From an uncultured Oscillospiraceae bacterium (lineage in GTDB: Bacteria > Bacillota > Clostridia > UBA1381), in the NCBI GenBank assembly GCA_946531785.1, contig CAMNAT010000094.1, forward strand, positions 1 through 7,528: a DNA stretch of 7,528 bases. The letters are read 5' to 3'. Below, piece by piece: positions 1 to 6,658 of this stretch. The notes under the pieces were generated by a model. It worked only from the letters and a program-made list of their open reading frames with translations, was not told the origin of the DNA and ran no database searches. Position 1 is the first letter of the stretch, and each line of letters starts with the position of its first letter. A program made the position numbers and the translations under genes.

Positions 1-3000
1 GCAGTACAGCAGCTAAAGGATGATACCGTTGTTCAATATGACACCGTAACGGCGGACAGCAGCGGTGTTATAGAGTTCAAACACTCCAGAAATTGCGAAA
101 AGCTCAGGATATATGATGATGCTTCGGTACTTGTCGCATCGCTCGGCATGGAAAAGACCTATACCCATGGCGTTATGATCACCTCCGCGCCGATGTCGTG
201 GCAGGTGTATCAGCGTGATAGCCGCGATACGGCAGATATCACGATAAAGGGCGAAACGGAAACCGCGGATGTATCAGTAAGCGTTGAGATCGGCGGAGAA
301 GCTGAGGATGTGACCGTTGAAGACAACGAGTTTACATATACAAAGGAGCTGCCCGTCGGCACATATACGATAACCGTCAAATCGGGAGATGATGTCGTTG
401 CGGAATATGAAAATGTCGCTGTAGGTGACATCTGGGTAGCGGCAGGACAGTCGAACATGACGGATATGGGCGCGATAACGGACGGATATAAGCCTGACGA
501 GGGCGACCCTATAACCGATGATATGCACATAATCTATGCTGAGGATGTTAAATGGCAGAGAATGACCCATCCCGCGGGCGAGGGCAGGTTTTTCAAGTCG
601 GGCGTGAGAACATCACCTGTCACCTCGTTTGCAAGGGAGATATCCGAAAGCGAGGGCGTTCCGGTCGGTATAGTCCAGTCCTCGGTAGGCGGCACTAACA
701 TCTGGCAGTGGGTAGACGGAGTCAGAAACGATCCGTCAAGCGGCTATCTTTTAGATGCGCTAGAGCGCTGCTTTGACAAGCAGCCCAACGCTAAGGTAAA
801 GGGCATACTGTGGTATCAGGGCTGTAATGACGCAATAAATGAGAATTACGCGTATAACTACGCAAAATTAGAGGAAAAGCTGTTCGGCGAGATGCGCGAC
901 TTTTTCGGCAACAGGACTCCGATAATCACAACTCAGATAAACGACGCGAATCAGGACAGCACAGGACAGCTCGGATACTATGACGCGTGGTCATATGTAA
1001 AGGATGTTCAGCGCCGCAATCCGGAGCTTTTCGATAATGTTTATGTTATAGGAACAAGCGATCTGGAGCTTTGCGATACCATCCATAACAGCGCAAGCGA
1101 AAACCGCAAGGTCGGCGCGCGCTGGGCAAAGGTCGCAAAGAATGTTGTTTACGGTCATGACAATGCCTACGGACAGCCTACGGTGGACACCGTAAAGGTA
1201 ACGGGCAAAAATGAAGTCACGGTAAGCTTTAAAAATACCGAGGGGCTTAAGACAGTTTCCGGCACAAAGCGCATAGGCATAACGAATGTGTCCGGCGGCG
1301 GTGTAAAGATAGAGCTCGGCGACCTCAAAAAGGAATTCGTTGTCCGTAACGGCGCGAGTGAGATAATGACAGCATCGAACAGCGCAAAGGGCACGGAGCT
1401 TACTGTAACGAATGCGGAGATAGACGGCACAAGCGTTGTTCTTACAACAGCGGAGGAGCTTTCCGCACCGGTCGCGGTTGACTGTATGTACGGCAAGCGG
1501 TTCACGCCGACACTTGTTGACAGCGAGACAAATGAGACGGTTTTAGCGTTCTTTAATGTAATTGCGGATAACAACGGCGTAATAGACGATCCCGAGGAGC
1601 CGGAGAATATGTTCGGCAGCGAGTTCAATGAGATAAAGGCGTTTAATACAAGCTCGCTTTCGGAAACTGCCGTAGGCGATACGGGCTTCAAGGTATCAAC
1701 TTCGAGCTCCAACTACAACAATGTAGCGGTAATGAGCATTGCAACCAAGGGCGGAACCGGCTATTATCCATATGGCGCGGGTCTGCCGGATAACGGTTAT
1801 TTCCTGTTCTTCGGCGCGGGCGGAAACGGCAATGTTGCCGCAACGCTTACGCTGCCGGAAACAGTTCCGGCGGGCGGATATGTGACCATCACATATGCAA
1901 AGCCGAAGGCGACAAACAACGGCGGCACAAACCGCAGCGCGGGCAATGCGAACACGATGAAGCTCGGCAGCGAGACCATAGATGTACAGGCGACAAGCGA
2001 CTATGACACATGGTATACAAAGACGGTCAAGGCGAATAGTGATACATCAAAAATAGACATAACGCTCGGCAAATGGAGCGCGCTTGCGATATTATCAGTA
2101 AAGGTATCATCAGAGGCTCCCGAGGGGCCCGAGGCAACGGCAGCACCGGAGCCGACAGCGGTACCTACTGAGGTGCCGCCGGCGGGTGATGGCGCGGTAT
2201 ATACCTTTGGAAATGCATATAACGAGGTCAAGCCGTTCGTAACAGGCGGTATGGAAGAAACGGCAATAGGCAGCACAGGCTTCAGGATCTCAACAACAGG
2301 CTCAAACTATAACAATGTTGTTGTAAGGGATAAGGCAAGCGCTAATTCAGGATATTTCCCGTACGGCTCAGGGCTTCCCGATAACGGCTATTATCTCTTT
2401 GTCGGAACAGGCGGCAACGGGAATGTAACATCAGAGCTGACACTTCCGGCTGCGATCCCGGCGGGAAAGTACATAAGGATAACCTACGCAAAGCCAAAGG
2501 CTACGAACAACGGCAGCGCATTCAGAAATCAGGTCAATAACGATAACAAACTGACCATAGGCGGCGAGGTCATTGATCTCAAAGAAAGCTGCGAGTTTGA
2601 TACATGGTATACGACTACAGTAAAGACATCTGAGGATGTATCAAAGCTTTATCTTGATTTCGGAAGCTGGAGCGCGATAGCTATATCAAAGATAGAGGTA
2701 TCAGGCAGCGCGGATATGCTCACGATATCGGGCGCGGCTGAGGAGAAATTTATATTAGACGGGCAGACGGTACAGTATACCGCAAATGTCTATAAGAGCA
2801 TAACAACGCTTATGGGCGGCACAGATGTTGTCGCATACGGAAGCAAGGACACGGCGGCTGTCACATGGTCAGTAAACGGCTATGAGGGTGTTTCGATAGA
2901 TGATAACGGACTGCTCACGATCACATCAAAGGCGGCACCGGGCGAGGTTACTGTGACCGCGACTGCGGGCGGCGTATCAAAGAGCCGCAAGCTTGTGTTA

Positions 3001-5400
3001 AAGGAAGTTACGGACGCTACAGGCGTTAAGATCACGGGTGATGAAATGGTAAAGATGGGCGGCGCTGTAACTCTTAAAGCGATCCCCACAGTCGGCGGCG
3101 AGCCGCTTTCCGAGCGTGCGACCGTCTGGAGCATTGAGGGTGAGACTCTCGGCTGCTCGATAGAGAACGGAGTGCTCAAAGCCGGAACAACGGCGGGCAA
3201 TATCACAGTCAAGGCAACTCTTGCCGTCGAGGGTAATCAGACAACGGCAGATGTTTCCGATACATTTACCGTAACGGTACACAATGACAGCGTTGCTGCA
3301 CCGTATGCCGTAAAGGGTGTGTTCTTTAAAAACTGCGCGGCAGATCTCGCATCAGCCGAGGGTATTGACGGTATAGTGATAGCCACCGATAAGGTATCGT
3401 CGGGATATAAAGCTGTTGTAAAAGCGACAGATGCAAACGGCATCGTGATCGCGGAAACAAGAGTTTCGCTTGACGGCGCAACAGCGGGCGTTACAGAGGT
3501 AAAGACACCGCTCACCTTCAAGAACGCGGCAGAGGTAAGGGCTTATATAGTAAACATCAATAATGAGGTCGTATCTGACGCGATATATAAGACCGCAAAA
3601 ACGGCGTATAAGAATATCCCGCTCGTTTCCGACTGGATAACGGGTAAGGTATCAGGACTCGGCATGGGCGCGGGCGTGCTTTCGCCGACAGGAGTGCCAT
3701 ACGGTGTGGATCCGGTAACGGTGGATATCAAGGATCTCAATGTAAGCTATACATATGATAATAGCTATCCGGCACAGACAAAGAACAATGTGCTTTGGTA
3801 CAAGACCGGAGCGTATCTTGCAAAGAGCGGAAACAGCAGCAACAGCATCTACGATATGCATTCCGCTGACTGGGAGCAGAAGGCTCTGCCGATAGGTAAC
3901 GGCTATATGGCGGGAATGCTTTTCGGGCTTCCGGACAAGGATCAGATACAGTTCAATGAGGAGACCTTCTGGGCGGCAGGCTACAGAGGCGTTCAGTCAA
4001 GCGTTGCGCCCAACAATGTGAATAAAAACATGAGCGAGGGCATCAACGGCTATATGAGCGTCGGCAATATCTTTGTTGACTTCAATATGCCCAAGGGCGC
4101 AAAGGTAAACAATTATTACCGCGACCTTGATCTTGACGACAGCGTGGCTCATGTGAATTATGAGTATAACGGCGTTAAGTACAGCCGCGAGTATTTTGCA
4201 TCATATCCGAAGGAGGTATTGGTATTCAGATACACAGCCGACAAAGCAAACGCGCTTGATTTCACTGTTGATCCCGTTATGATGCACCCGGGCGAGGCAA
4301 CGGTTAAGGACGGCGAGATAACCGTGATCGGCAAGCTCAAGGACAGTGAGCCGTATGCCGCGGGCGGCAAGGCTGAATGGAATCAGGAATCTGACCTTGA
4401 GTACTGCACAAAGATAAAGATCATAGCAGACGACGGAACAGTTACCGACGGCTACAACAGTGTAAATGTTTCCGGCGCTACAGCGGTAACAATAATAGTT
4501 GCGGCGGCTACCGATTACGACAAGGATCAGTTTGATCCCGCAGACAGCAGCAAGATACCGTATAAGAGCGTTCGAGGTGTGCAGGCGGCGATAGATAAGG
4601 CAGCGGAGCGCATGAACGGCGCGGCGGCTATGAGCTATGACGAGCTCAAAGCGGAGCATATCGCAGACTATCATGAGCAGTTTAACACTGTTAAATTCTC
4701 GCTTACGGGTGATACGGTCTGCCAGACTCCGACAGACGAGCTGCAGAAGTCGTATGATAAGGTCATAAGCGGCTCGGAAAAGGTAACATATGACGCAAAC
4801 GCGTATAAGGCGCTTGACAAGCATCTTGAGGAGCTGCATTATAACTATGCGCGGTACATGATGATCTCATCATCGCGCTCGAACACCATGCCTGCAAATC
4901 TTCAGGGCAAGTGGTGCCAGTCCACGGCGGAGATCTGGGGCTCATGCTACTGCATAAACATCAATATGGAGATGAACTACTGGTTCGCGGGCGGCGCAAA
5001 TCTCTTAGACAGCGGCAAGTCACTGATACGCTGGTTCAACTCGCAGATACCTGCCGGAACGATAACTGCAAAGAACTATTACGGCGTTACGCCGAAATCA
5101 TATAAGCTTGAAAACGGTACAATGACATTTGCGGATTCGACTGCGGATGAGGATGATGTGTTCATCATGCACACAAAGCAGTCTATCATGGGTACTACCG
5201 ACCTCACAGGCTCAACAAGCATACAGTCGGCAGGCAATACCGCATGGCTCGCATATAATATATGGGATATGTATCAGACAACGGGCAATAAGGAGATGCT
5301 TGCAAACGACCTGTATCCGATAATGCGCAAGATGGCGAACTTCTACACGCAGTATATGTACACAAACCTGAAGCGTACAACAACGGAAACGGATAAGTAG
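1..5400 (+). CDS. Multidomain secreted carbohydrate esterase / GH95 glycosidase, 5'-partial, ending at an in-frame TAG
   Basis: The frame is open from base 1, so the start lies upstream; the ATG at 148 is internal, because 49 codons of plausible protein precede it in frame. Residues here are window codons. Order: 1-49 end of a beta module; ~62-142 beta domain; ~132-387 SGNH esterase (GQSNM with Ser151, VGG 229-231, GCND 274-277, DTIH 359-362); ~388-522 beta domain; 538-704 and 736-902 tandem unknown modules; 905-1096 two Big_2-like domains; ~1097-1250 unassigned beta region; from ~1262 a GH95 N-terminal domain (ALPIGNG 1295-1301, FNEETFW 1318-1324) and the first part of its (alpha/alpha)6 barrel (PANLQGKW 1631-1638, NIN 1653-1655, MNYW). 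It stops at TAG codon 1800, before the GH95 catalytic acid. Likely role, inferred: extracellular deacetylation plus removal of terminal L-fucose or L-galactose from plant or host glycans. No dockerin, SLH domain or sortase signal is visible. The rest of the same frame is 5401-6519. Confidence 0.9.
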   Translation, partial: AVQQLKDDTVVQYDTVTADSSGVIEFKHSRNCEKLRIYDDASVLVASLGMEKTYTHGVMITSAPMSWQVYQRDSRDTADITIKGETETADVSVSVEIGGEAEDVTVEDNEFTYTKELPVGTYTITVKSGDDVVAEYENVAVGDIWVAAGQSNMTDMGAITDGYKPDEGDPITDDMHIIYAEDVKWQRMTHPAGEGRFFKSGVRTSPVTSFAREISESEGVPVGIVQSSVGGTNIWQWVDGVRNDPSSGYLLDALERCFDKQPNAKVKGILWYQGCNDAINENYAYNYAKLEEKLFGEMRDFFGNRTPIITTQINDANQDSTGQLGYYDAWSYVKDVQRRNPELFDNVYVIGTSDLELCDTIHNSASENRKVGARWAKVAKNVVYGHDNAYGQPTVDTVKVTGKNEVTVSFKNTEGLKTVSGTKRIGITNVSGGGVKIELGDLKKEFVVRNGASEIMTASNSAKGTELTVTNAEIDGTSVVLTTAEELSAPVAVDCMYGKRFTPTLVDSETNETVLAFFNVIADNNGVIDDPEEPENMFGSEFNEIKAFNTSSLSETAVGDTGFKVSTSSSNYNNVAVMSIATKGGTGYYPYGAGLPDNGYFLFFGAGGNGNVAATLTLPETVPAGGYVTITYAKPKATNNGGTNRSAGNANTMKLGSETIDVQATSDYDTWYTKTVKANSDTSKIDITLGKWSALAILSVKVSSEAPEGPEATAAPEPTAVPTEVPPAGDGAVYTFGNAYNEVKPFVTGGMEETAIGSTGFRISTTGSNYNNVVVRDKASANSGYFPYGSGLPDNGYYLFVGTGGNGNVTSELTLPAAIPAGKYIRITYAKPKATNNGSAFRNQVNNDNKLTIGGEVIDLKESCEFDTWYTTTVKTSEDVSKLYLDFGSWSAIAISKIEVSGSADMLTISGAAEEKFILDGQTVQYTANVYKSITTLMGGTDVVAYGSKDTAAVTWSVNGYEGVSIDDNGLLTITSKAAPGEVTVTATAGGVSKSRKLVLKEVTDATGVKITGDEMVKMGGAVTLKAIPTVGGEPLSERATVWSIEGETLGCSIENGVLKAGTTAGNITVKATLAVEGNQTTADVSDTFTVTVHNDSVAAPYAVKGVFFKNCAADLASAEGIDGIVIATDKVSSGYKAVVKATDANGIVIAETRVSLDGATAGVTEVKTPLTFKNAAEVRAYIVNINNEVVSDAIYKTAKTAYKNIPLVSDWITGKVSGLGMGAGVLSPTGVPYGVDPVTVDIKDLNVSYTYDNSYPAQTKNNVLWYKTGAYLAKSGNSSNSIYDMHSADWEQKALPIGNGYMAGMLFGLPDKDQIQFNEETFWAAGYRGVQSSVAPNNVNKNMSEGINGYMSVGNIFVDFNMPKGAKVNNYYRDLDLDDSVAHVNYEYNGVKYSREYFASYPKEVLVFRYTADKANALDFTVDPVMMHPGEATVKDGEITVIGKLKDSEPYAAGGKAEWNQESDLEYCTKIKIIADDGTVTDGYNSVNVSGATAVTIIVAAATDYDKDQFDPADSSKIPYKSVRGVQAAIDKAAERMNGAAAMSYDELKAEHIADYHEQFNTVKFSLTGDTVCQTPTDELQKSYDKVISGSEKVTYDANAYKALDKHLEELHYNYARYMMISSSRSNTMPANLQGKWCQSTAEIWGSCYCININMEMNYWFAGGANLLDSGKSLIRWFNSQIPAGTITAKNYYGVTPKSYKLENGTMTFADSTADEDDVFIMHTKQSIMGTTDLTGSTSIQSAGNTAWLAYNIWDMYQTTGNKEMLANDLYPIMRKMANFYTQYMYTNLKRTTTETDK
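394..1161 (+). other. SGNH / sialate O-acetylesterase-like (SASA, possibly CE20-like) esterase domain
   Basis: All four SGNH blocks are readable. Block I is AAGQSNM with nucleophile Ser151. Block II is SSVGGTNIWQW with Gly230/231. Block III is WYQGCND with Asn276; the GxND form is kept, with Cys275 where many relatives have Glu (WxQGE). Block V is DTIH with Asp359 and His362. A beta domain precedes it (about 184-426) and another follows (about 1162-1566), as is usual in sialate-O-acetylesterase-type proteins. The expected reaction is hydrolysis of O-acetyl esters on sugars. The fusion to GH95 suggests a plant cell-wall or mucin glycan carrying both acetyl and fucosyl groups rather than free sialic acid. 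Assignment to an exact CE family is not possible by eye. Confidence 0.85.
1612..2112 (+). repeat. Tandem module copy 1 (unrecognised ~167-residue putative carbohydrate-binding module)
   Basis: This is the first of two homologous 501-base units within the reading frame, offset by 594 bases from the second. Shared blocks include SNYNNV, GLPDNGY, a GGNGNV glycine-rich strand, ITYAKPKATNNG, DTWYT and a W-S-A near the end. It is rich in Gly, Asn, Thr and aromatic residues and has the alternation of a beta-sandwich. I do not recognise a named CBM family. Its position between two catalytic regions of a secreted enzyme suggests glycan binding, which is inference. Confidence 0.8.
2113..2205 (+). other. 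Pro/Thr/Glu-rich interdomain linker
   Basis: Thirty-one residues rich in Pro, Ala, Glu and Thr, with repeated PE, PT and AP steps, separate the two tandem modules. Linkers of this composition are typical between domains of secreted carbohydrate-active enzymes. A shorter one of similar flavour (AAPEPE) lies at about 6271-6288 between GH95 and the C-terminal module. Confidence 0.75.
2206..2706 (+). repeat. Tandem module copy 2 (same unrecognised putative carbohydrate-binding module)
   Basis: This second copy is the same length as the first and roughly half identical to it by eye at protein level. DNA identity is patchy: for example, the shared block ITYAKPKATNNG uses several different synonymous codons in the two copies. 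The duplication is therefore old and selected at protein level rather than a recent or assembly-derived repeat. The best-conserved segments are SNYNNV, GLPDNGY, GGNGNV, AKPKATNNG and DTWYT. The last strand runs straight into the Big-like domains. Confidence 0.8.
2713..3288 (+). other. Two tandem Big_2-like immunoglobulin-fold domains
   Basis: Domain A (2713-3009) contains AAVTWSVNG, then a DDNGLLTI turn and PGEVTVTATAGG. Domain B (3010-3288) repeats the plan with ATVWSIEG, a C-S-I-E-N-G turn and TAGNITVKATL. The W-S, acidic-x-N-G and G-x-(I/V)-T-V-x-A-T pattern is characteristic of bacterial Ig-like group 2 domains. They probably act as a rigid spacer between the binding-module pair and the GH95 region. 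They are too diverged from each other to be a recent duplication. Confidence 0.75.
3289..3750 (+). other. Unassigned beta-rich region before the GH95 domain
   Basis: About 154 residues between the second Big-like domain and the start of GH95. The first part (to about 3600) alternates hydrophobic strands (V-K-G-V-F-F, G-I-V-I-A-T, A-E-V-R-A-Y-I-V-N) as in a single beta-sandwich. The second part has a Gly/Val/Pro-rich stretch (G-L-G-M-G-A-G-V) and D-P-V-T-V-D. I recognise no family; it may be a spacer or an N-terminal extension packing against GH95. Confidence 0.5.
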
Positions 5401-6264
5401 CCCGACGGCTATTATTACACCACATGGGAGGGCCGCTCGCCGGAGCAGGGCCCGACAGGCGAGGGCATAAAGTACGACCTCCAGCTTGTAGCGGGAATGT
5501 TCGATTACACTATAGCGGCGGCGGAAACGCTTGGCGTTGATGCTGATAAGGTCGCTGCATGGAAGGAAATAAGAAACCACATGGAGCTGCCCGTCGAGCT
5601 TGGCTCAGACGGCGAGATAAAGGAGTGGAAGCAGGAGGTAAGCTATAACACCGATGCTGAGGGCAACGCTTTGGGCGATCCGAGACACAGGCATATCTCG
5701 CATCTTGTAGGCTTATATCCCGGAACGCTTATAAACCGCAATAATGAGGCATATATAAACGGCGCAAAGGTCGTTTTGAATAACCGCGGTGATGAGTCAA
5801 CAGGCTGGTCATGCTCAAACAAGTTCCTCTTATGGGCAAGAACGCTTGACGGCGATAAAGCGCTTGAGCTGTTCCGCTATCAGCTTGCAAAGAGGACATA
5901 TTCCAATCTGTTCGATACTCACGCACCGTTCCAGATAGACGGAAACTTCGGCTCGGCGGCGGGTGTTATGGAGCTTCTGATGCAGTCGCAGACGGGGGAT
6001 ATATACATCCTTCCGGCGCTTCCCGAGGTTTGGGACAGCGGCGAGATAAGCGGCATCAAGGCCAAGAACGGCGCTGAGGTAAGCATAAAGTGGAGCGATA
6101 ACAAGGCGACCGAGATCAAGGTCGGTCCAGCGGTCGACGGTGATGTGACCATCGGCTATGACAAGGGCAATATAAAGGCTCTTGACGGTAAGGCGGTTGA
6201 TTTTGCGAACGGTAAATATACGATAGCGAACGCCAAGGCGGGCGAGGTATACACCTTCAGCACA
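3784..6264 (+). other. GH95 alpha-L-fucosidase/galactosidase domain, interrupted by TAG at codon 1800
   Basis: Three-part GH95 layout. The N-terminal beta domain (~1262-1560) has ALPIGNG and FNEETFW. The (alpha/alpha)6 barrel (~1600-1990) has PANLQGKW, ININMEMNYW, SPEQGP, HISHLVGLYPG and FQIDGNFG. The C-terminal beta domain (~1998-2088) starts at ILPALPEVW. In Bifidobacterium bifidum AfcA the catalytic residues are, from memory, Asn421, Asn423, Glu566 and Asp766. By motif and spacing they map to Asn1653, Asn1655, Glu1815 and Asp1980. The position two before the first Asn, His419 in AfcA, is Cys1651 here. The enzyme class hydrolyses terminal alpha-1,2-L-fucosyl or L-galactosyl residues with inversion. 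Glu1815 and Asp1980 are encoded after the TAG, so the terminated form should lack this activity. Confidence 0.85.
5398..5400 (+). other. In-frame amber (TAG) codon interrupting the GH95 catalytic domain
   Basis: The codons read gat aag TAG ccc gac ggc, and frame 1 continues open for 372 sense codons with unbroken GH95 homology. It is the only in-frame stop in the 2173 codons before the natural TGA, and the 290 codons of the next gene contain no TAG. That argues against genome-wide TAG recoding. One base change from CAG, AAG or GAG would create it. The following bases (CCCGAC) do not match the CARYYA leaky-stop context. Confidence 0.95.
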
Positions 6265-6519
6265 GAAGCGGCACCGGAGCCGGAAAGAAGCATCGTATCG
6301 ATCACAGACAGCCATGTTACCGCAACGGCAAAGAGCGGCGACACTTTGATGGTCGCAGGCTATGATGCGGACGGCAGACTTGTGAAGGTGATTGCTGCCG
6401 CAGGCTTTGATACCGATATATCGGGCTTTGAGGGCTGCGCTTCCATCAAGGCAATGCTCTGGGACAGCCTTGACAGCATGATACCGTATGCATATGCTGA
6501 GTATGCTCCGGTAAATTGA
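5401..6519 (+). CDS. C-terminal remainder of the GH95 glycosidase, in frame after the TAG
   Basis: This is the same reading frame as the upstream gene and completes its GH95 domain, so it is not an independent gene. The first in-frame ATG (5497) has GGGA directly abutting it with no usable Shine-Dalgarno spacing, and starting there would cut off the SPE motif (residues 1813-1815) that carries the inferred catalytic acid Glu1815. Other GH95 motifs are intact: HRHISHLVGLYPG (1896-1908), GWS followed by an Asn-Lys in place of the more usual Ala-Trp-Lys, DTHAPFQIDGNFG (1972-1984) with the inferred base-activating Asp1980, and LPALPEVW at the start of the C-terminal beta domain. The frame ends with TGA at 6517-6519, 29 bases before a terminator hairpin. 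If the TAG really terminates translation this segment is not expressed and the locus is a disrupted gene; if it is suppressed or erroneous, this is the active-site half of one long enzyme. An automated caller would probably place a 340-residue protein at 5497-6519. Confidence 0.85.
   Translation, partial: PDGYYYTTWEGRSPEQGPTGEGIKYDLQLVAGMFDYTIAAAETLGVDADKVAAWKEIRNHMELPVELGSDGEIKEWKQEVSYNTDAEGNALGDPRHRHISHLVGLYPGTLINRNNEAYINGAKVVLNNRGDESTGWSCSNKFLLWARTLDGDKALELFRYQLAKRTYSNLFDTHAPFQIDGNFGSAAGVMELLMQSQTGDIYILPALPEVWDSGEISGIKAKNGAEVSIKWSDNKATEIKVGPAVDGDVTIGYDKGNIKALDGKAVDFANGKYTIANAKAGEVYTFSTEAAPEPERSIVSITDSHVTATAKSGDTLMVAGYDADGRLVKVIAAAGFDTDISGFEGCASIKAMLWDSLDSMIPYAYAEYAPVN
6292..6516 (+). other. 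Small C-terminal beta module of the esterase/GH95 protein
   Basis: About 75 residues follow a short AAPEPE linker. The pattern (G-Y-D-A-D-G-R-L-V-K-V, then an I-K-A-M-L-W-D-S-L-D-S-M-I-P ending) resembles a small Fn3-like module I recall at the C-terminus of many secreted Clostridia proteins, where the ending reads roughly VKAFLWDSxxSMxP. The function is unknown. The incomplete first 49 codons of the window (Y-D-T-V-T-A-D-S-S-G-V-I-E-F) could be the end of another beta module of this general sort. Confidence 0.55.
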
Positions 6520-6548
6520 CCGGTAGGGCAGACATCAATATCCAAAAT

Positions 6549-6582
6549 AAACAACAGAGCGGTTTTTCGCTCTGTTGTTTTT
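6549..6582 (+). terminator. Strong intrinsic terminator after the GH95 gene
   Basis: A perfect 13-bp stem has arms AAACAACAGAGCG (6549-6561) and CGCTCTGTTGTTT (6568-6580) around the loop GTTTTT. It is followed by a T-rich tail (TTTTTGTCTTT from 6578). It begins 29 bases after the TGA at 6517-6519, which supports 6519 as the biological end of the long gene. An A-rich run on the left side could give some function in the opposite direction. Confidence 0.92.
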
Positions 6583-6597
6583 GTCTTTGCTTGTCAC

Positions 6598-6626
6598 TTG
6601 ACACGATAGCCGATTTCGGATATAAT
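6598..6626 (+). promoter_or_regulatory. Consensus sigma70/sigmaA promoter for the ABC-F gene
   Basis: A perfect -35 box TTGACA (6598-6603), a 17-base spacer and a perfect -10 box TATAAT (6621-6626). Transcription should start near 6632-6634, giving a leader of only about 26 bases. It sits directly after the upstream terminator, so the ABC-F gene is an independent unit. The leader is too short for an attenuator or upstream peptide, although many resistance-type ABC-F genes have one. This suggests constitutive expression. Confidence 0.9.
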
Positions 6627-6646
6627 AATGTATATAATTTCATTCC

Positions 6647-6650
6647 GGAG
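6647..6650 (+). promoter_or_regulatory. Ribosome binding site (GGAG) of the ABC-F gene
   Basis: GGAG lies 8 bases before the ATG at 6659-6661, an ideal Shine-Dalgarno spacing, and it fixes the start. The protein from this ATG (M-I-L-I-N-A-S-D-L) is a normal ABC-F N-terminus. Confidence 0.85.
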
Positions 6651-6658
6651 CATAATAA

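Noticed and set aside
148..150. ATG as the start of the long gene
   Set aside because: The frame is open and protein-like from base 1, there is no clear ribosome binding site before 148, and no signal peptide follows it. The real start is outside the window.
1612..2706. Assembly artefact or recent DNA duplication
   Set aside because: The copies differ at many synonymous and non-synonymous sites, so similarity is at protein level and the duplication is old.
4201..4839. Long antisense open frame (212 codons) and other minus-strand frames
   Set aside because: These mirror the codon structure of strongly supported + strand domains, have no recognisable motifs and are low-complexity in translation.
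4911..5323. Short + strand frames overlapping the GH95 barrel
   Set aside because: They overlap conserved GH95 sequence in another frame and have no motif or translation signal of their own.
5398..5400. Genome-wide TAG recoding (phage-like code) or pyrrolysine insertion
   Set aside because: Only one TAG occurs in about 2460 codons of the two genes, ordinary CAG/CAA and AAG/AAA codons are used throughout, and GH95 is not a known pyrrolysine protein family.
5390..5410. Programmed frameshift at the stop
   Set aside because: Homology continues in the same frame on both sides, so no shift is needed, and no slippery heptamer is seen there.
5497..5499. ATG as an independent start for a separate C-terminal gene
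   Set aside because: It lies inside a GH95 helix, GGGA abuts the ATG with no spacing, and it would exclude the SPE catalytic motif.
6633..6638. Second TATAAT as an alternative -10 box
   Set aside because: No -35-like hexamer lies 16-18 bases upstream, while the TATAAT at 6621 pairs exactly with TTGACA.
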